This document shows, one piece after another, positions 1 to 5,129 of a DNA stretch of 5,536 bases; the stretch's first letter is position 1, and the number at the start of each line of letters is the position of its first letter. Below the pieces are notes generated by a model, which was not told the DNA's origin, ran no database searches, and saw only the letters and a list, made by a program, of their open reading frames with translations. Made by a program: the position numbers and the translations under genes. The DNA is from Lachnospiraceae bacterium (GTDB lineage: Bacteria > Bacillota > Clostridia > Lachnospirales > Lachnospiraceae), in contig CAAGJU010000095.1 of NCBI GenBank assembly GCA_900770225.1, forward strand, positions 1 through 5,536, read 5' to 3'.

Positions 1-2
1 AT

Positions 3-779
3 CAGCTTCGTAATGAATGGATGGGAAATCATTCTTCATTATTGATCGCCGTATATAATGGAAGAGCAGGGGGCACAAGAAATACTATTGAATACGCAAA
101 TAAGTGTCATGTGGAAGTGAATCCCGACAAATACTATAATCCGGATCGGAAGAATACCCGACACGGCTCGAATGATAATGACGATTGCTACCTCACTACT
201 GCATGCGTTGCTGCGCGAGGACTGCCGGACACCTGTACCGAGCTACAGACGCTTCGAGCCTTCCGCGATGGTGTTCTGGCCTGCAGGCCCAATGGACAGG
301 AGGACATCGAAGAATACTATCGGATGGCTCCCGGCATTGTGGCATCAATCAATCAGCGGGAAGATGCTAAGCAAATCTGGGACCGCGTGTATGCAGAGCT
401 AGTGGAACCGTGCATGCAAATGATTCACGAGGGGAAGGATGATGAGGCGCAACCCCATCTGGCAAGGCACCAAAAAGGAACGGTAACTCATGACCGTTCC
501 TTTTTCGCAATCATTTTTTATCAGCTGCACAACTGCCGTTTGAATTCAGCAGTAATAACTGATCTCCCCGAAATGCTCCAACCATGCCTGTACAAACTCC
601 GCACTGTTGGCTTCTACTACACGCAACAGTTTGCTCAAGGTGCGTTCAGGAATGCGCGACATATTGTTGCACAGGAGGGCCTTGCCGGTACTTGTGATCC
701 AAATCTTTGTCGCATTCCGAGTCGCGTTTCCCTCGGCAATGTGGACATGAACAGGTTCAAGGGGATAGGATTCATTTGA
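3..779 (+). CDS. SLOG-like domain fused to a CFI-box domain; 5' partial, 3' end probably aberrant
   Basis: The frame is already open at the left edge, so the gene starts outside the window. The first ~40 codons (NEWM, SSLLIAVYNG, GGTRNTIEYA) resemble the C-terminal end of SLOG/YpsA-like (DUF1273) proteins, which are predicted nucleotide or ligand binders. A polar linker of about 25 residues rich in Asn and Asp follows. From about 186 comes a CFI-box-type domain: CYLTTACVAARGLP, a TELQTLRAFRD helix, EEYYRMAPGIV and a final helix reaching GKDDEAQ near 455. Similarity ends there. The frame then crosses a strong terminator hairpin and lies antisense to the DUF4160 gene, so residues after about 455 are probably not native; the original stop was likely lost by frameshift or recombination. 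In-frame-shifted stops exist at 440, 484 and 491. The CFI-box function is unknown. I am fairly sure of the domain calls and unsure of the true end. Confidence 0.68.
   Translation, partial: QLRNEWMGNHSSLLIAVYNGRAGGTRNTIEYANKCHVEVNPDKYYNPDRKNTRHGSNDNDDCYLTTACVAARGLPDTCTELQTLRAFRDGVLACRPNGQEDIEEYYRMAPGIVASINQREDAKQIWDRVYAELVEPCMQMIHEGKDDEAQPHLARHQKGTVTHDRSFFAIIFYQLHNCRLNSAVITDLPEMLQPCLYKLRTVGFYYTQQFAQGAFRNARHIVAQEGLAGTCDPNLCRIPSRVSLGNVDMNRFKGIGFI
472..505. terminator. Bidirectional rho-independent terminator
   Basis: A perfect 13-bp inverted repeat (AAAAAGGAACGGT at 472-484, ACCGTTCCTTTTT at 493-505) encloses an 8-base loop. The stem is A-rich on one side and ends in T5 on either strand, so it can terminate transcription from both directions. 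It sits between the forward CFI-box gene and the converging minus-strand DUF4160 operon. Its position inside the extended forward reading frame is the main reason to think that frame has lost its stop. Confidence 0.85.
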
Positions 780-824
780 CCAGAAGTATAACGTATAGGG
801 GCCGATCTTAAGCAGTTGTGGCAT
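546..824 (-). CDS. DUF4160 domain-containing protein
   Basis: This 92-aa protein matches the DUF4160 family over its full length. It has an N-terminal strand pair GPYTLYFWSNE (residues 8-18), the signature EPVHVHI (residues 23-29, with E23, H26 and H28), a basic middle segment KIWI, and the characteristic C-terminal helix ending WLEHFGEISYYC. DUF4160 proteins are small and soluble, and are often coded beside a second small protein in toxin-antitoxin-like pairs; their biochemical role is not established. The start at 824 is supported by GGAGG at 833-837, 8 bases upstream. The gene overlaps the end of the preceding gene by 17 bases, so the two are almost certainly cotranscribed and possibly translationally coupled. 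Transcription should end at the hairpin at 472-505. Confidence 0.88.
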   Translation of the reverse strand: MPQLLKIGPYTLYFWSNESYPLEPVHVHIAEGNATRNATKIWITSTGKALLCNNMSRIPERTLSKLLRVVEANSAEFVQAWLEHFGEISYYC

Positions 825-1080
825 TCAACACGCCTCCATCCTGCGAGAATTCGATGATCAGATGCGCATTGTTGCGAATCAGTTGTTTGAAATAGTCCAT
901 TTCTGCATTGGTGTATCCATGCACATCCGTCCATTGATGCGCCGGCAGCCAGCAGACAGCACTGTGAAAGCCACCTTTCGAATCTGGCGTTTCGATGTAT
1001 ACCTTAACCCGACCATCTTCCTTCATCTCGGAATGAGTGACTTCAGTATCATCATTCAGGGTCATAAACGGATACATCAT
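808..1080 (-). CDS. Conserved-looking 90-aa protein, partner of DUF4160
   Basis: I do not recognise a named family. It is not the usual DUF4160 partner DUF2442. The 90-aa product begins MMYPFMTLNDDTEV, is acidic, and reads as a small alpha/beta protein: N-terminal strands with IETP and AVCWLPAHQW, a helix NAEMDYFKQLIRNNAHLI, then a short tail EFSQDGGV. The open frame extends back to 1386, but a consensus promoter has its -10 at 1199-1204, which puts the transcript start near 1192; upstream start codons are therefore not usable. The ATG at 1080 has GGGGG 7 bases upstream. The gene is first in a two-gene operon, and its 3' end overlaps the DUF4160 start by 17 bases. The arrangement suggests an antitoxin or partner subunit, but that is inference from gene order alone. 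Confidence 0.75.
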   Translation of the reverse strand: MMYPFMTLNDDTEVTHSEMKEDGRVKVYIETPDSKGGFHSAVCWLPAHQWTDVHGYTNAEMDYFKQLIRNNAHLIIEFSQDGGVLNATTA

Positions 1081-1169
1081 ACTGATACCCCCATCATTCC
1101 ATGTTCGCCATCCTCGTCGCAGAAAGCAACGAACGCAGATGTCGTACACAGAGTATATGCGTGATTGAT

Positions 1170-1189
1170 AAGCTTGATTCTTCAAGCTT
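1170..1189. repeat. Perfect inverted repeat at the operon transcript start
   Basis: AAGCTTGA-TTCT-TCAAGCTT is an 8-bp perfect palindrome with a 4-base spacer. It covers about +3 to +22 of the predicted DUF4160-operon transcript. It could be an operator where a bound protein blocks initiation, or a stabilising hairpin at the 5' end of the mRNA. Its 12-base core recurs at 1324-1335. Confidence 0.75.
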
Positions 1190-1198
1190 CCCATGAGT

Positions 1199-1227
1199 AT
1201 TATACTGCTTTTTTTGAGGAATATCAA
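1199..1227 (-). promoter_or_regulatory. Sigma-A promoter of the DUF4160 operon
   Basis: Read on the minus strand, TTGATA (1227-1222) is followed by exactly 17 bases and then a perfect TATAAT (1204-1199). Transcription should start near 1192, giving a leader of about 112 bases before the ATG at 1080. This placement settles the start of the 90-aa gene, because the longer open frame begins upstream of the promoter. Confidence 0.82.
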
Positions 1228-1321
1228 GCAACAGAGATTCTTGAGAAAAGCACAGCAGAACAGATAAGAATTGCAGCTCCGGTACTGTTCATTTTCGGCA
1301 CATACGGCACCGTCCTCTGGC

Positions 1322-1337
1322 GTTTGATTCTTCAAAC
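1322..1337. repeat. Second copy of the TTGATTCTTCAA inverted repeat
   Basis: GTTTGA-TTCT-TCAAAC is a 6-bp inverted repeat with the same TTCT spacer and the same 12-base core as the box at 1170-1189, exactly 150 bases away. The flanking stem bases differ between the copies yet remain complementary, as expected if the symmetry itself is selected. It lies about 95 bases upstream of the -35 element of the minus-strand operon. Confidence 0.6.
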
Positions 1338-1371
1338 TATTGTCAGAATCAGAGTCTTTTCCATGAAACAA

Positions 1372-1413
1372 TTTGACCTGTAACACAAATGGCGTTACAC
1401 GTTACAGGTCAAA
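1372..1413. repeat. 13-bp inverted repeat with repeated GTTACA half-sites
   Basis: TTTGACCTGTAAC (1372-1384) and GTTACAGGTCAAA (1401-1413) are perfectly complementary across a 16-base spacer. The spacer itself holds another GTTACA (1394-1399), so TGTAAC at 1379-1384 can pair with either copy, giving two alternative hairpins. Neither strand has a convincing T-tract after the stem, so a terminator is unlikely. A repressor operator with three half-sites, or a remnant of a small mobile repeat, fits better. No adjacent gene shows which. Confidence 0.65.
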
Positions 1414-1490
1414 AATGCTTTCAATAGGCTAGAGAATATTCATGTATGAGTCTCATGAAATGGTGCTTCCAACGTATTCAGCAGAAAGTC

Positions 1491-1537
1491 GGTATGTCTG
1501 GCATACCAGTTTTCGGAAGTATTTCCGCAGGTATGCC
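1491..1537. repeat. Cluster of short inverted repeats
   Basis: GGTATG (1491-1496) pairs with CATACC (1502-1507). GGCATACC (1500-1507) pairs with GGTATGCC (1530-1537). Between them CGGAA-GTAT-TTCCG (1514-1527) forms a further small hairpin. The stretch can fold as a stem with an internal hairpin, or as two competing forms. No T-tract follows. The function is unknown. Confidence 0.5.
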
Positions 1538-1547
1538 TTATCACGGC

Positions 1548-1796
1548 TTATTCAGACTGATTTTCCTCAGATACGATGTGTTCAGCAACCAGTTTCTCAT
1601 CATGCTTCGTGATATAGGTCACGACGTCCCGCAGGATCAAATACATCCGCGGTTGCCAATGAATGCTTGATTCTCCTTTGACAGAGCCATCGGTATGTTG
1701 GTGTTCAATGAATATTGCCTAGGGGAATTCTGCTTTAAATCGATGCGCGAGAAATTGATGTGTGCTACTTTTATACACACGATGCGTTTCCGGAAT
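1548..1796 (-). pseudogene. Decayed minus-strand gene remnant, family not recognised
   Basis: On the minus strand one frame reads for 82 codons from a TGA (1797-1799) to a TAA (1548-1550), interrupted only by a TAG at 1719-1721. Its translation looks protein-like on both sides of the TAG: YKSSTHQFLAHRFKAEFP before it, then FIEHQHTDGSVKGESSIHW, and then MYLILRDVVTYITKH followed by an acidic tail ending EENQSE. The only ATG (1646) has no ribosome binding site and would give a 32-aa peptide. The 5' part of the gene is missing, probably replaced when the hydrolase operon came to lie beside it. I cannot name the family, and the call rests on the look of the translation. Confidence 0.38.
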
Positions 1797-1855
1797 TCAA
1801 TCCATCCCGGCTTTTTATCATGCGCAAATTGCCGTCCTGCTTTTACGCATCTCAC

Positions 1856-1883
1856 TTGCAGAATTGCCAAAGCAGAGTATAAT
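1856..1883 (+). promoter_or_regulatory. Sigma-A promoter of the hydrolase operon
   Basis: TTGCAG (1856-1861), a 16-base spacer and a perfect TATAAT (1878-1883) predict a transcript start near 1890. The leader is then only about 25 bases and carries the GGAGG at 1902-1906. The possible ATG at 1885 would lie upstream of the transcript start, which supports 1915 as the translation start. Confidence 0.75.
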
Positions 1884-1914
1884 AATGGCTGAGTTTAGAC
1901 CGGAGGTGGATAAA

Positions 1915-2700
1915 ATGTTTCTTGAAAAAATGAATTATCTGGACGTCGAAAAATATCTGAAAACCCGCGATACGGTTGTAATCCCGGTTGGCAGCATCGA
2001 AAACCATGGAAAGCACATGCCCCTCGGCACGGATACGATGATACCACATCGCATTGCAGAGCTGTATTCAGCCATGTCCGACACAGTGATCGCGCCAACT
2101 GTGAACTATGGTGCGACAGCGGATATCGTCGGCTTCCCCGGAACGATTTCGCTGGGCGTGGAGGGACTTCGCACCCTGCTGGAGCGCATTTGCGATCAGC
2201 TCTATGATTATGGTTTCCGTCATTTTATTATTCTGAACGGTCACGGTGGAAACAGCAAATCCATCACGGAGGTTGGCCATCATCTGTATGCAAAGGGCGC
2301 GATTCTTGCTAACCTGAACTGGTGGTTGATTGCCGGAGAGCTTCGTCCGGAATGGAAGGGCGGCCATGGCGGCGGCGAAGAGACCGCTGCAGTGATGGGT
2401 ATTGACCCGGCATTGATCCATACGGAATACCTTGAAGAGGGCGAAGGCATCCGCAACGACGTTTCCAACGAACTCCCCAGCGCCAGCTGGATGGACGTCA
2501 ACTTCAAGGGGGGTAGCGTTACGATTCCCAGGCCGATTCGCTCCATTACGGACAATGGCTGGCTGACGCATGGCATGTCTATCGATCCGCCAACGAAGGC
2601 AACGCAGGCATGGGGCGTGGAAATGCTCAATACGATGGCAGAATACATGCGCGATTTTACCGTTGCGTTTGATAAGGTTGCGCTTCCAAAGATCAAATGA
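1915..2700 (+). CDS. Creatininase-family amidohydrolase
   Basis: A 261-aa soluble protein of the creatininase (PF02633) family, metal-dependent hydrolases that cleave amide bonds of small ring or peptide substrates. The metal-site motifs are complete: PVGSIENHGKHMPLGTDT (residues 24-41, with E29, H31 and D40), the NGHGGN loop (108-113, H110), and HGGGEET (151-157, H151 and E156), the counterpart of the family's H-A-G-x-x-E-T. GFPGTISLG (73-81) is also typical, and the length is normal for the family. The start at 1915 has GGAGG 8 bases upstream; the ATG at 1885 lies before the predicted transcript start. The next gene follows with an 11-base gap, so both form one operon. True creatininase is only one member of the family; others include the mycofactocin peptidase MftE. 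The substrate here is unknown. Confidence 0.9.
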   Translation: MFLEKMNYLDVEKYLKTRDTVVIPVGSIENHGKHMPLGTDTMIPHRIAELYSAMSDTVIAPTVNYGATADIVGFPGTISLGVEGLRTLLERICDQLYDYGFRHFIILNGHGGNSKSITEVGHHLYAKGAILANLNWWLIAGELRPEWKGGHGGGEETAAVMGIDPALIHTEYLEEGEGIRNDVSNELPSASWMDVNFKGGSVTIPRPIRSITDNGWLTHGMSIDPPTKATQAWGVEMLNTMAEYMRDFTVAFDKVALPKIK

Positions 2701-2711
2701 GGAGATTCGCA

Positions 2712-4433
2712 ATGCTTCAGGATAAAATGATGAACTGTATGACTGTGATTGTGGGCAAAGCTGTGTCCGCAAGCGGGCGCGTGCTCGTCGCACACAACGA
2801 GGATGATCCGGGTCATGTGATTGTCCGGCACGCAATCGTGCCCGCAGCGGATCATGCGTCGGGCGAACTGATACCGGCAGAGAAAGGGCTGGCACGCATT
2901 CCGCAGGTTCCGCATACGCTCGGCTATTACTGGGTGGAATATGTCAAGGATGAGGGCGGCGTCACCGCTGCGGATGCTTATCTGAACGAGTGTGGCGTTG
3001 TTATCACATCAAATTCGATGGGTTGGTCCAAGGAAGACGATGACGACCCGAACGTCGTTAAGGACGGCGGGATTGGCTATGTGCTGCGCCGTGCGCTGGC
3101 GGAACGCGCACATACGGCGCGCGAGGGTGCGCATGTGCTGATGGCGCTGATTGACGAATGGGGCTACGCTCCTTCCGGCCGCGCCTATACCATTGCCGAT
3201 AAGAATGAGGCGTTCATGTTCCAGCTTGTCCGCGGGCGGCATTATGTCGGTGCGCGCGTACCGGATGATGCGGTGGTCGTCATGCCCAATCATTATACCT
3301 TCCATACGCTCGGCGATTGCCCGGAAATGTTCTATTCGAAGGATATTGTGCGCTATGCCGTCGAAAAGGGCTGGTATGTGCCCAAAACGACGGATTATTC
3401 CGACTTTGATTTTGCCGAGGCGTATCAGGGTGAAAAGACCTGGAGGCATGCGGGGAATTTGCTGCGCCAGAAGCATGGGCAGCGCATTGTGCTCGGTCGA
3501 GATTGGGATATTGAAAGGGAAGGCACGCCGTTCTGCGTGTATCCGCATAAGCCGATAGATATCGAAACGCTTGCCCGGGTGATGAGTTGTCACTACGAGG
3601 GCACGCAGGATGACGTTGCCCGCTTTGGTCCAGGACGTTCACCGCACAATTCTCCGACCGCGCGCCGCATTTGCACTGGAACGACGCTGGAAAGCGATCT
3701 TTGGGAATTTGCGGATGAACCGTGGCAGACCTGCGTATACACGGCGTTTGGCCGCCCGTGCCAGGTACCGTATCTGCCGATACATCCGTTGATGGGGCTG
3801 CCCGAGATCATAAAGGCCGATGGGAGCGGCGCGGAGCTGATGGCGCATCATCTTGAGCGTCAGCCCGGCGCGACCTGTGCAAACGACAGCGCCTTTGATC
3901 GCTTCCGCAGGCTGTGCGGCGCGGAAGAAATGCTGCACAGCGATGTGTTTGACGGCATGCAGCCGCTGCTGCGCGAAATTTTCGCCGAGGCGCGCAGGGA
4001 GAGCGTCGAGGCGCTGAAGCTGAAGGATGCGGCGGTGCGGGACGAAGCCTTCTTGCAGGCGGCGCTTGCGAAGCTGGAAGCGTATGCGAAACGGAAATTC
4101 AATATGGTTGAAGTCGTAAGCGCTTCAGAAATGCGTCTGAGCACTGAAGCGGCGGCGATTTCGGTGGAATTTGCGATGGAGGGAATTCCACAGGAAGATA
4201 CGCTGCGCTTTGGTGTGGAGTTTACGCATGTTATCGATGCGTTTGCACCGGCATGCGGCGGCTCGTTGCGCCGCGAGGGCAAAAACCACTGGGTTGCGGA
4301 ATTTGAATTCGAGCCGATGAAGAAGGTTTTGCCCTGTCCAGGTCGCCACACATTCTTTCTTGGCGGCAGGCTTGAAGGCGGCCCCGCTTTTGCAGGACGC
4401 ATCGTCGCCGAGGTGAAGGCATCCTCTCGCTGA
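2712..4433 (+). CDS. C69-family dipeptidase (N-terminal nucleophile hydrolase)
   Basis: A 573-aa protein of the peptidase C69 (PepD/secernin-like) family, enzymes that hydrolyse short peptides using an N-terminal cysteine exposed by removal of a short propeptide. C9 in MMNCMTVIVGK is the predicted nucleophile, followed by VLVAHNEDDPG (24-34), NECGVVITSNS (92-102), the helix IGYVLRRALAERAHTARE (121-138), YTIADKNEA (159-167) and the ARVPDD signature (181-186). The C-terminal ~100 residues look beta-rich and lie outside the core. There is no signal peptide, so it is probably cytoplasmic. AGGAG at 2700-2704 is 7 bases before the ATG at 2712; the ATG at 2697 overlaps the previous stop but lacks a ribosome binding site. 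Translation is probably coupled to the creatininase-family gene. The 3' half is visibly GC-richer than the window's left third. The family call is firm, the substrate is not. Confidence 0.9.
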   Translation: MLQDKMMNCMTVIVGKAVSASGRVLVAHNEDDPGHVIVRHAIVPAADHASGELIPAEKGLARIPQVPHTLGYYWVEYVKDEGGVTAADAYLNECGVVITSNSMGWSKEDDDDPNVVKDGGIGYVLRRALAERAHTAREGAHVLMALIDEWGYAPSGRAYTIADKNEAFMFQLVRGRHYVGARVPDDAVVVMPNHYTFHTLGDCPEMFYSKDIVRYAVEKGWYVPKTTDYSDFDFAEAYQGEKTWRHAGNLLRQKHGQRIVLGRDWDIEREGTPFCVYPHKPIDIETLARVMSCHYEGTQDDVARFGPGRSPHNSPTARRICTGTTLESDLWEFADEPWQTCVYTAFGRPCQVPYLPIHPLMGLPEIIKADGSGAELMAHHLERQPGATCANDSAFDRFRRLCGAEEMLHSDVFDGMQPLLREIFAEARRESVEALKLKDAAVRDEAFLQAALAKLEAYAKRKFNMVEVVSASEMRLSTEAAAISVEFAMEGIPQEDTLRFGVEFTHVIDAFAPACGGSLRREGKNHWVAEFEFEPMKKVLPCPGRHTFFLGGRLEGGPAFAGRIVAEVKASSR

Positions 4434-4597
4434 ATGGTGATAACCATGAGACGATCTGTGAGCGCCTGAATGTTCCAACGACGCATGAGGCGGTTGCTGT
4501 ATTGTTGCTTGGGTATTCAGCCGAAGATACTACAGACGCAACCAGCTCCGCATCTGTCAGAAACGACATGGCTGACAAAGTCAGCATCATTAAGTAA
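4433..4597 (+). pseudogene. Nitroreductase 3' remnant
   Basis: A forward frame without a usable start encodes 54 residues running NGDNHETICERLNVP, EAVAVLLLGYSAED and DMADKVSIIK to a TAA at 4595-4597. This resembles the C-terminal end of nitroreductase-family (FMN-dependent) proteins, where a ‘LNIP...VVALLPLGYPAEE...’ segment precedes a short tail. About two thirds of a normal nitroreductase, including most of the FMN site, is absent. The fragment starts exactly at the dipeptidase stop codon, with no ribosome binding site. It reads as the surviving end of a gene cut away by a deletion or insertion, and is unlikely to be translated. Confidence 0.6.
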
Positions 4598-4611
4598 ACA
4601 TTCCCTTTCGG

Positions 4612-4654
4612 ATTGGAAATGCCCTCAGCTCATAAAACTGAGGGCATTTCCAAT
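4612..4654. terminator. Strong hairpin between converging remnants
   Basis: ATTGGAAATGCCCTCAG (4612-4628) and CTGAGGGCATTTCCAAT (4638-4654) form a perfect 17-bp stem with a 9-base loop. It lies just after the forward nitroreductase remnant and just after the stop of the minus-strand wall-hydrolase relic, where a shared terminator is expected. No clean T-run follows on either strand, so termination is likely from the stem's position and strength but not certain. Confidence 0.65.
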
Positions 4655-4660
4655 TCAAGT

Positions 4661-5065
4661 CTATGCCGCCAGCAGCGCAGCTCTGGTCAGTGACCCGACA
4701 ATACCGTCCGCCGCCAGTCCTTTTGCCTGCTGGAAGGCGATTACCCCGGCCCTGGTCTTGTTGCCGAAGATACCGTCAATTGTGCGACAGTCAAAGCCCA
4801 GCACATTCAGCATGGCCTGCAGTGCCTTCACGTCATCACCCCGCATATACGGGCTGGTGCGTTTCAACAGCCTGGTGCCGAGAGCCGAGTCTGTTTCTGT
4901 CGGTGTGGCGGCTGCACTGTCCGCCACCTCTCCGTAGTCCACACCTTTCATTTCACCCCAAGCCTGCCATACGCTGACGGCGCTGGTGACGACACCGGAG
5001 GATGTGCCTCCGGCCTCAATCACCGTGGCGTTACCGATGCGGAAAACATTGCTGCTATGACTTTT
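4661..5065 (-). pseudogene. 5'-truncated cell-wall hydrolase with C-terminal peptidoglycan-binding domain
   Basis: The C-terminal ~70 residues are a peptidoglycan-binding (PG_binding_1) domain: MRGDDVKALQAMLNVLGF, the core IDGIFGNKTRAGVIAFQQ, then GLAADGIVGSLTRAALL. Before it come a Thr/Ala-rich linker and a segment reading FRIGNATVIEAGGTSSGVV and WQAWGEMKGVDY, which resembles the last part of an NlpC/P60 (HxGIYIGNG-type) endopeptidase domain. That segment is in frame upstream of the first possible start (GTG at 5023) and reaches about 5062, so the gene is not a short complete protein. The catalytic Cys region is missing; the frame runs into the terminator of the neighbouring toxin gene and a TAA at 5108-5110. 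A translated product from GTG 5023 (120 aa) would only bind peptidoglycan, but that start lacks a convincing ribosome binding site. It is probably a phage- or mobile-element-derived lysin relic. Confidence 0.68.
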
Positions 5066-5092
5066 GCGCCGGTGGATGATTGAGCTGTTACG

Positions 5093-5123
5093 AAGAAAAG
5101 CGCCTGCTTAACAGCCAGCGCTT
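5093..5123 (-). terminator. Terminator of the toxin-antitoxin operon
   Basis: On the minus strand AAGCGC (5123-5118) pairs with GCGCTT (5103-5098), with an inner CTG/CAG pair, a 5-base loop and a 3-base bulge. The T-rich tail TTTTCTTC follows directly. It starts 6 bases after the toxin stop codon and fits a rho-independent terminator. Confidence 0.65.
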
Positions 5124-5129
5124 CATGGA

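Larger units (their letters stand above)
1081..1914. other. Gene-poor region between divergent operons
   Basis: About 830 bases contain no intact gene. From left to right there are the leader and promoter of the minus-strand DUF4160 operon, the twin TTGATTCTTCAA palindromes, the 13-bp inverted repeat at 1372-1413, a cluster of small inverted repeats at 1491-1537, a decayed minus-strand reading frame at 1548-1796, and the forward promoter of the hydrolase operon. Short open frames here (such as 1165-1383 or 1446-1670 forward) lack ribosome binding sites and clear family resemblance. Confidence 0.6.

Noticed and set aside
1165..1383. Forward 72-aa open frame
   Set aside because: No ribosome binding site or family resemblance; it lies opposite the promoter and leader of the minus-strand operon.
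1081..1386. Upstream extension of the 90-aa gene to a 192-aa protein
   Set aside because: The sigma-A promoter at 1199-1227 starts transcription near 1192, inside the extension, and the added residues are low-quality (Cys- and Lys-rich) with no ribosome binding site at 1386.
1762..1914. Longer N-terminus for the creatininase-family gene (ATG 1762 or 1885)
   Set aside because: Both starts precede the predicted transcript start near 1890, and only the ATG at 1915 has a Shine-Dalgarno at the right distance.
2697..2711. ATG 2697 as the start of the C69 dipeptidase
   Set aside because: It overlaps the previous stop but has no ribosome binding site; AGGAG at 2700-2704 directs initiation at 2712, which also puts the nucleophile Cys close to the N-terminus.
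2068..2915. Long minus-strand open frames of 275 and 211 codons
   Set aside because: They are antisense to two well-supported genes; the translations have no family signature and reflect the GC-rich codon pattern of the forward strand.
3860..4590. Minus-strand open frames of 117-208 codons
   Set aside because: Shadows of the C69 gene and nitroreductase remnant, rich in Ser, Arg and Ala with no recognisable domain.
4470..4977. Forward frames of 155 and 104 codons across the hairpin and wall-hydrolase relic
   Set aside because: The peptidoglycan-binding domain on the opposite strand explains this region; these frames cross a 17-bp hairpin and match nothing.
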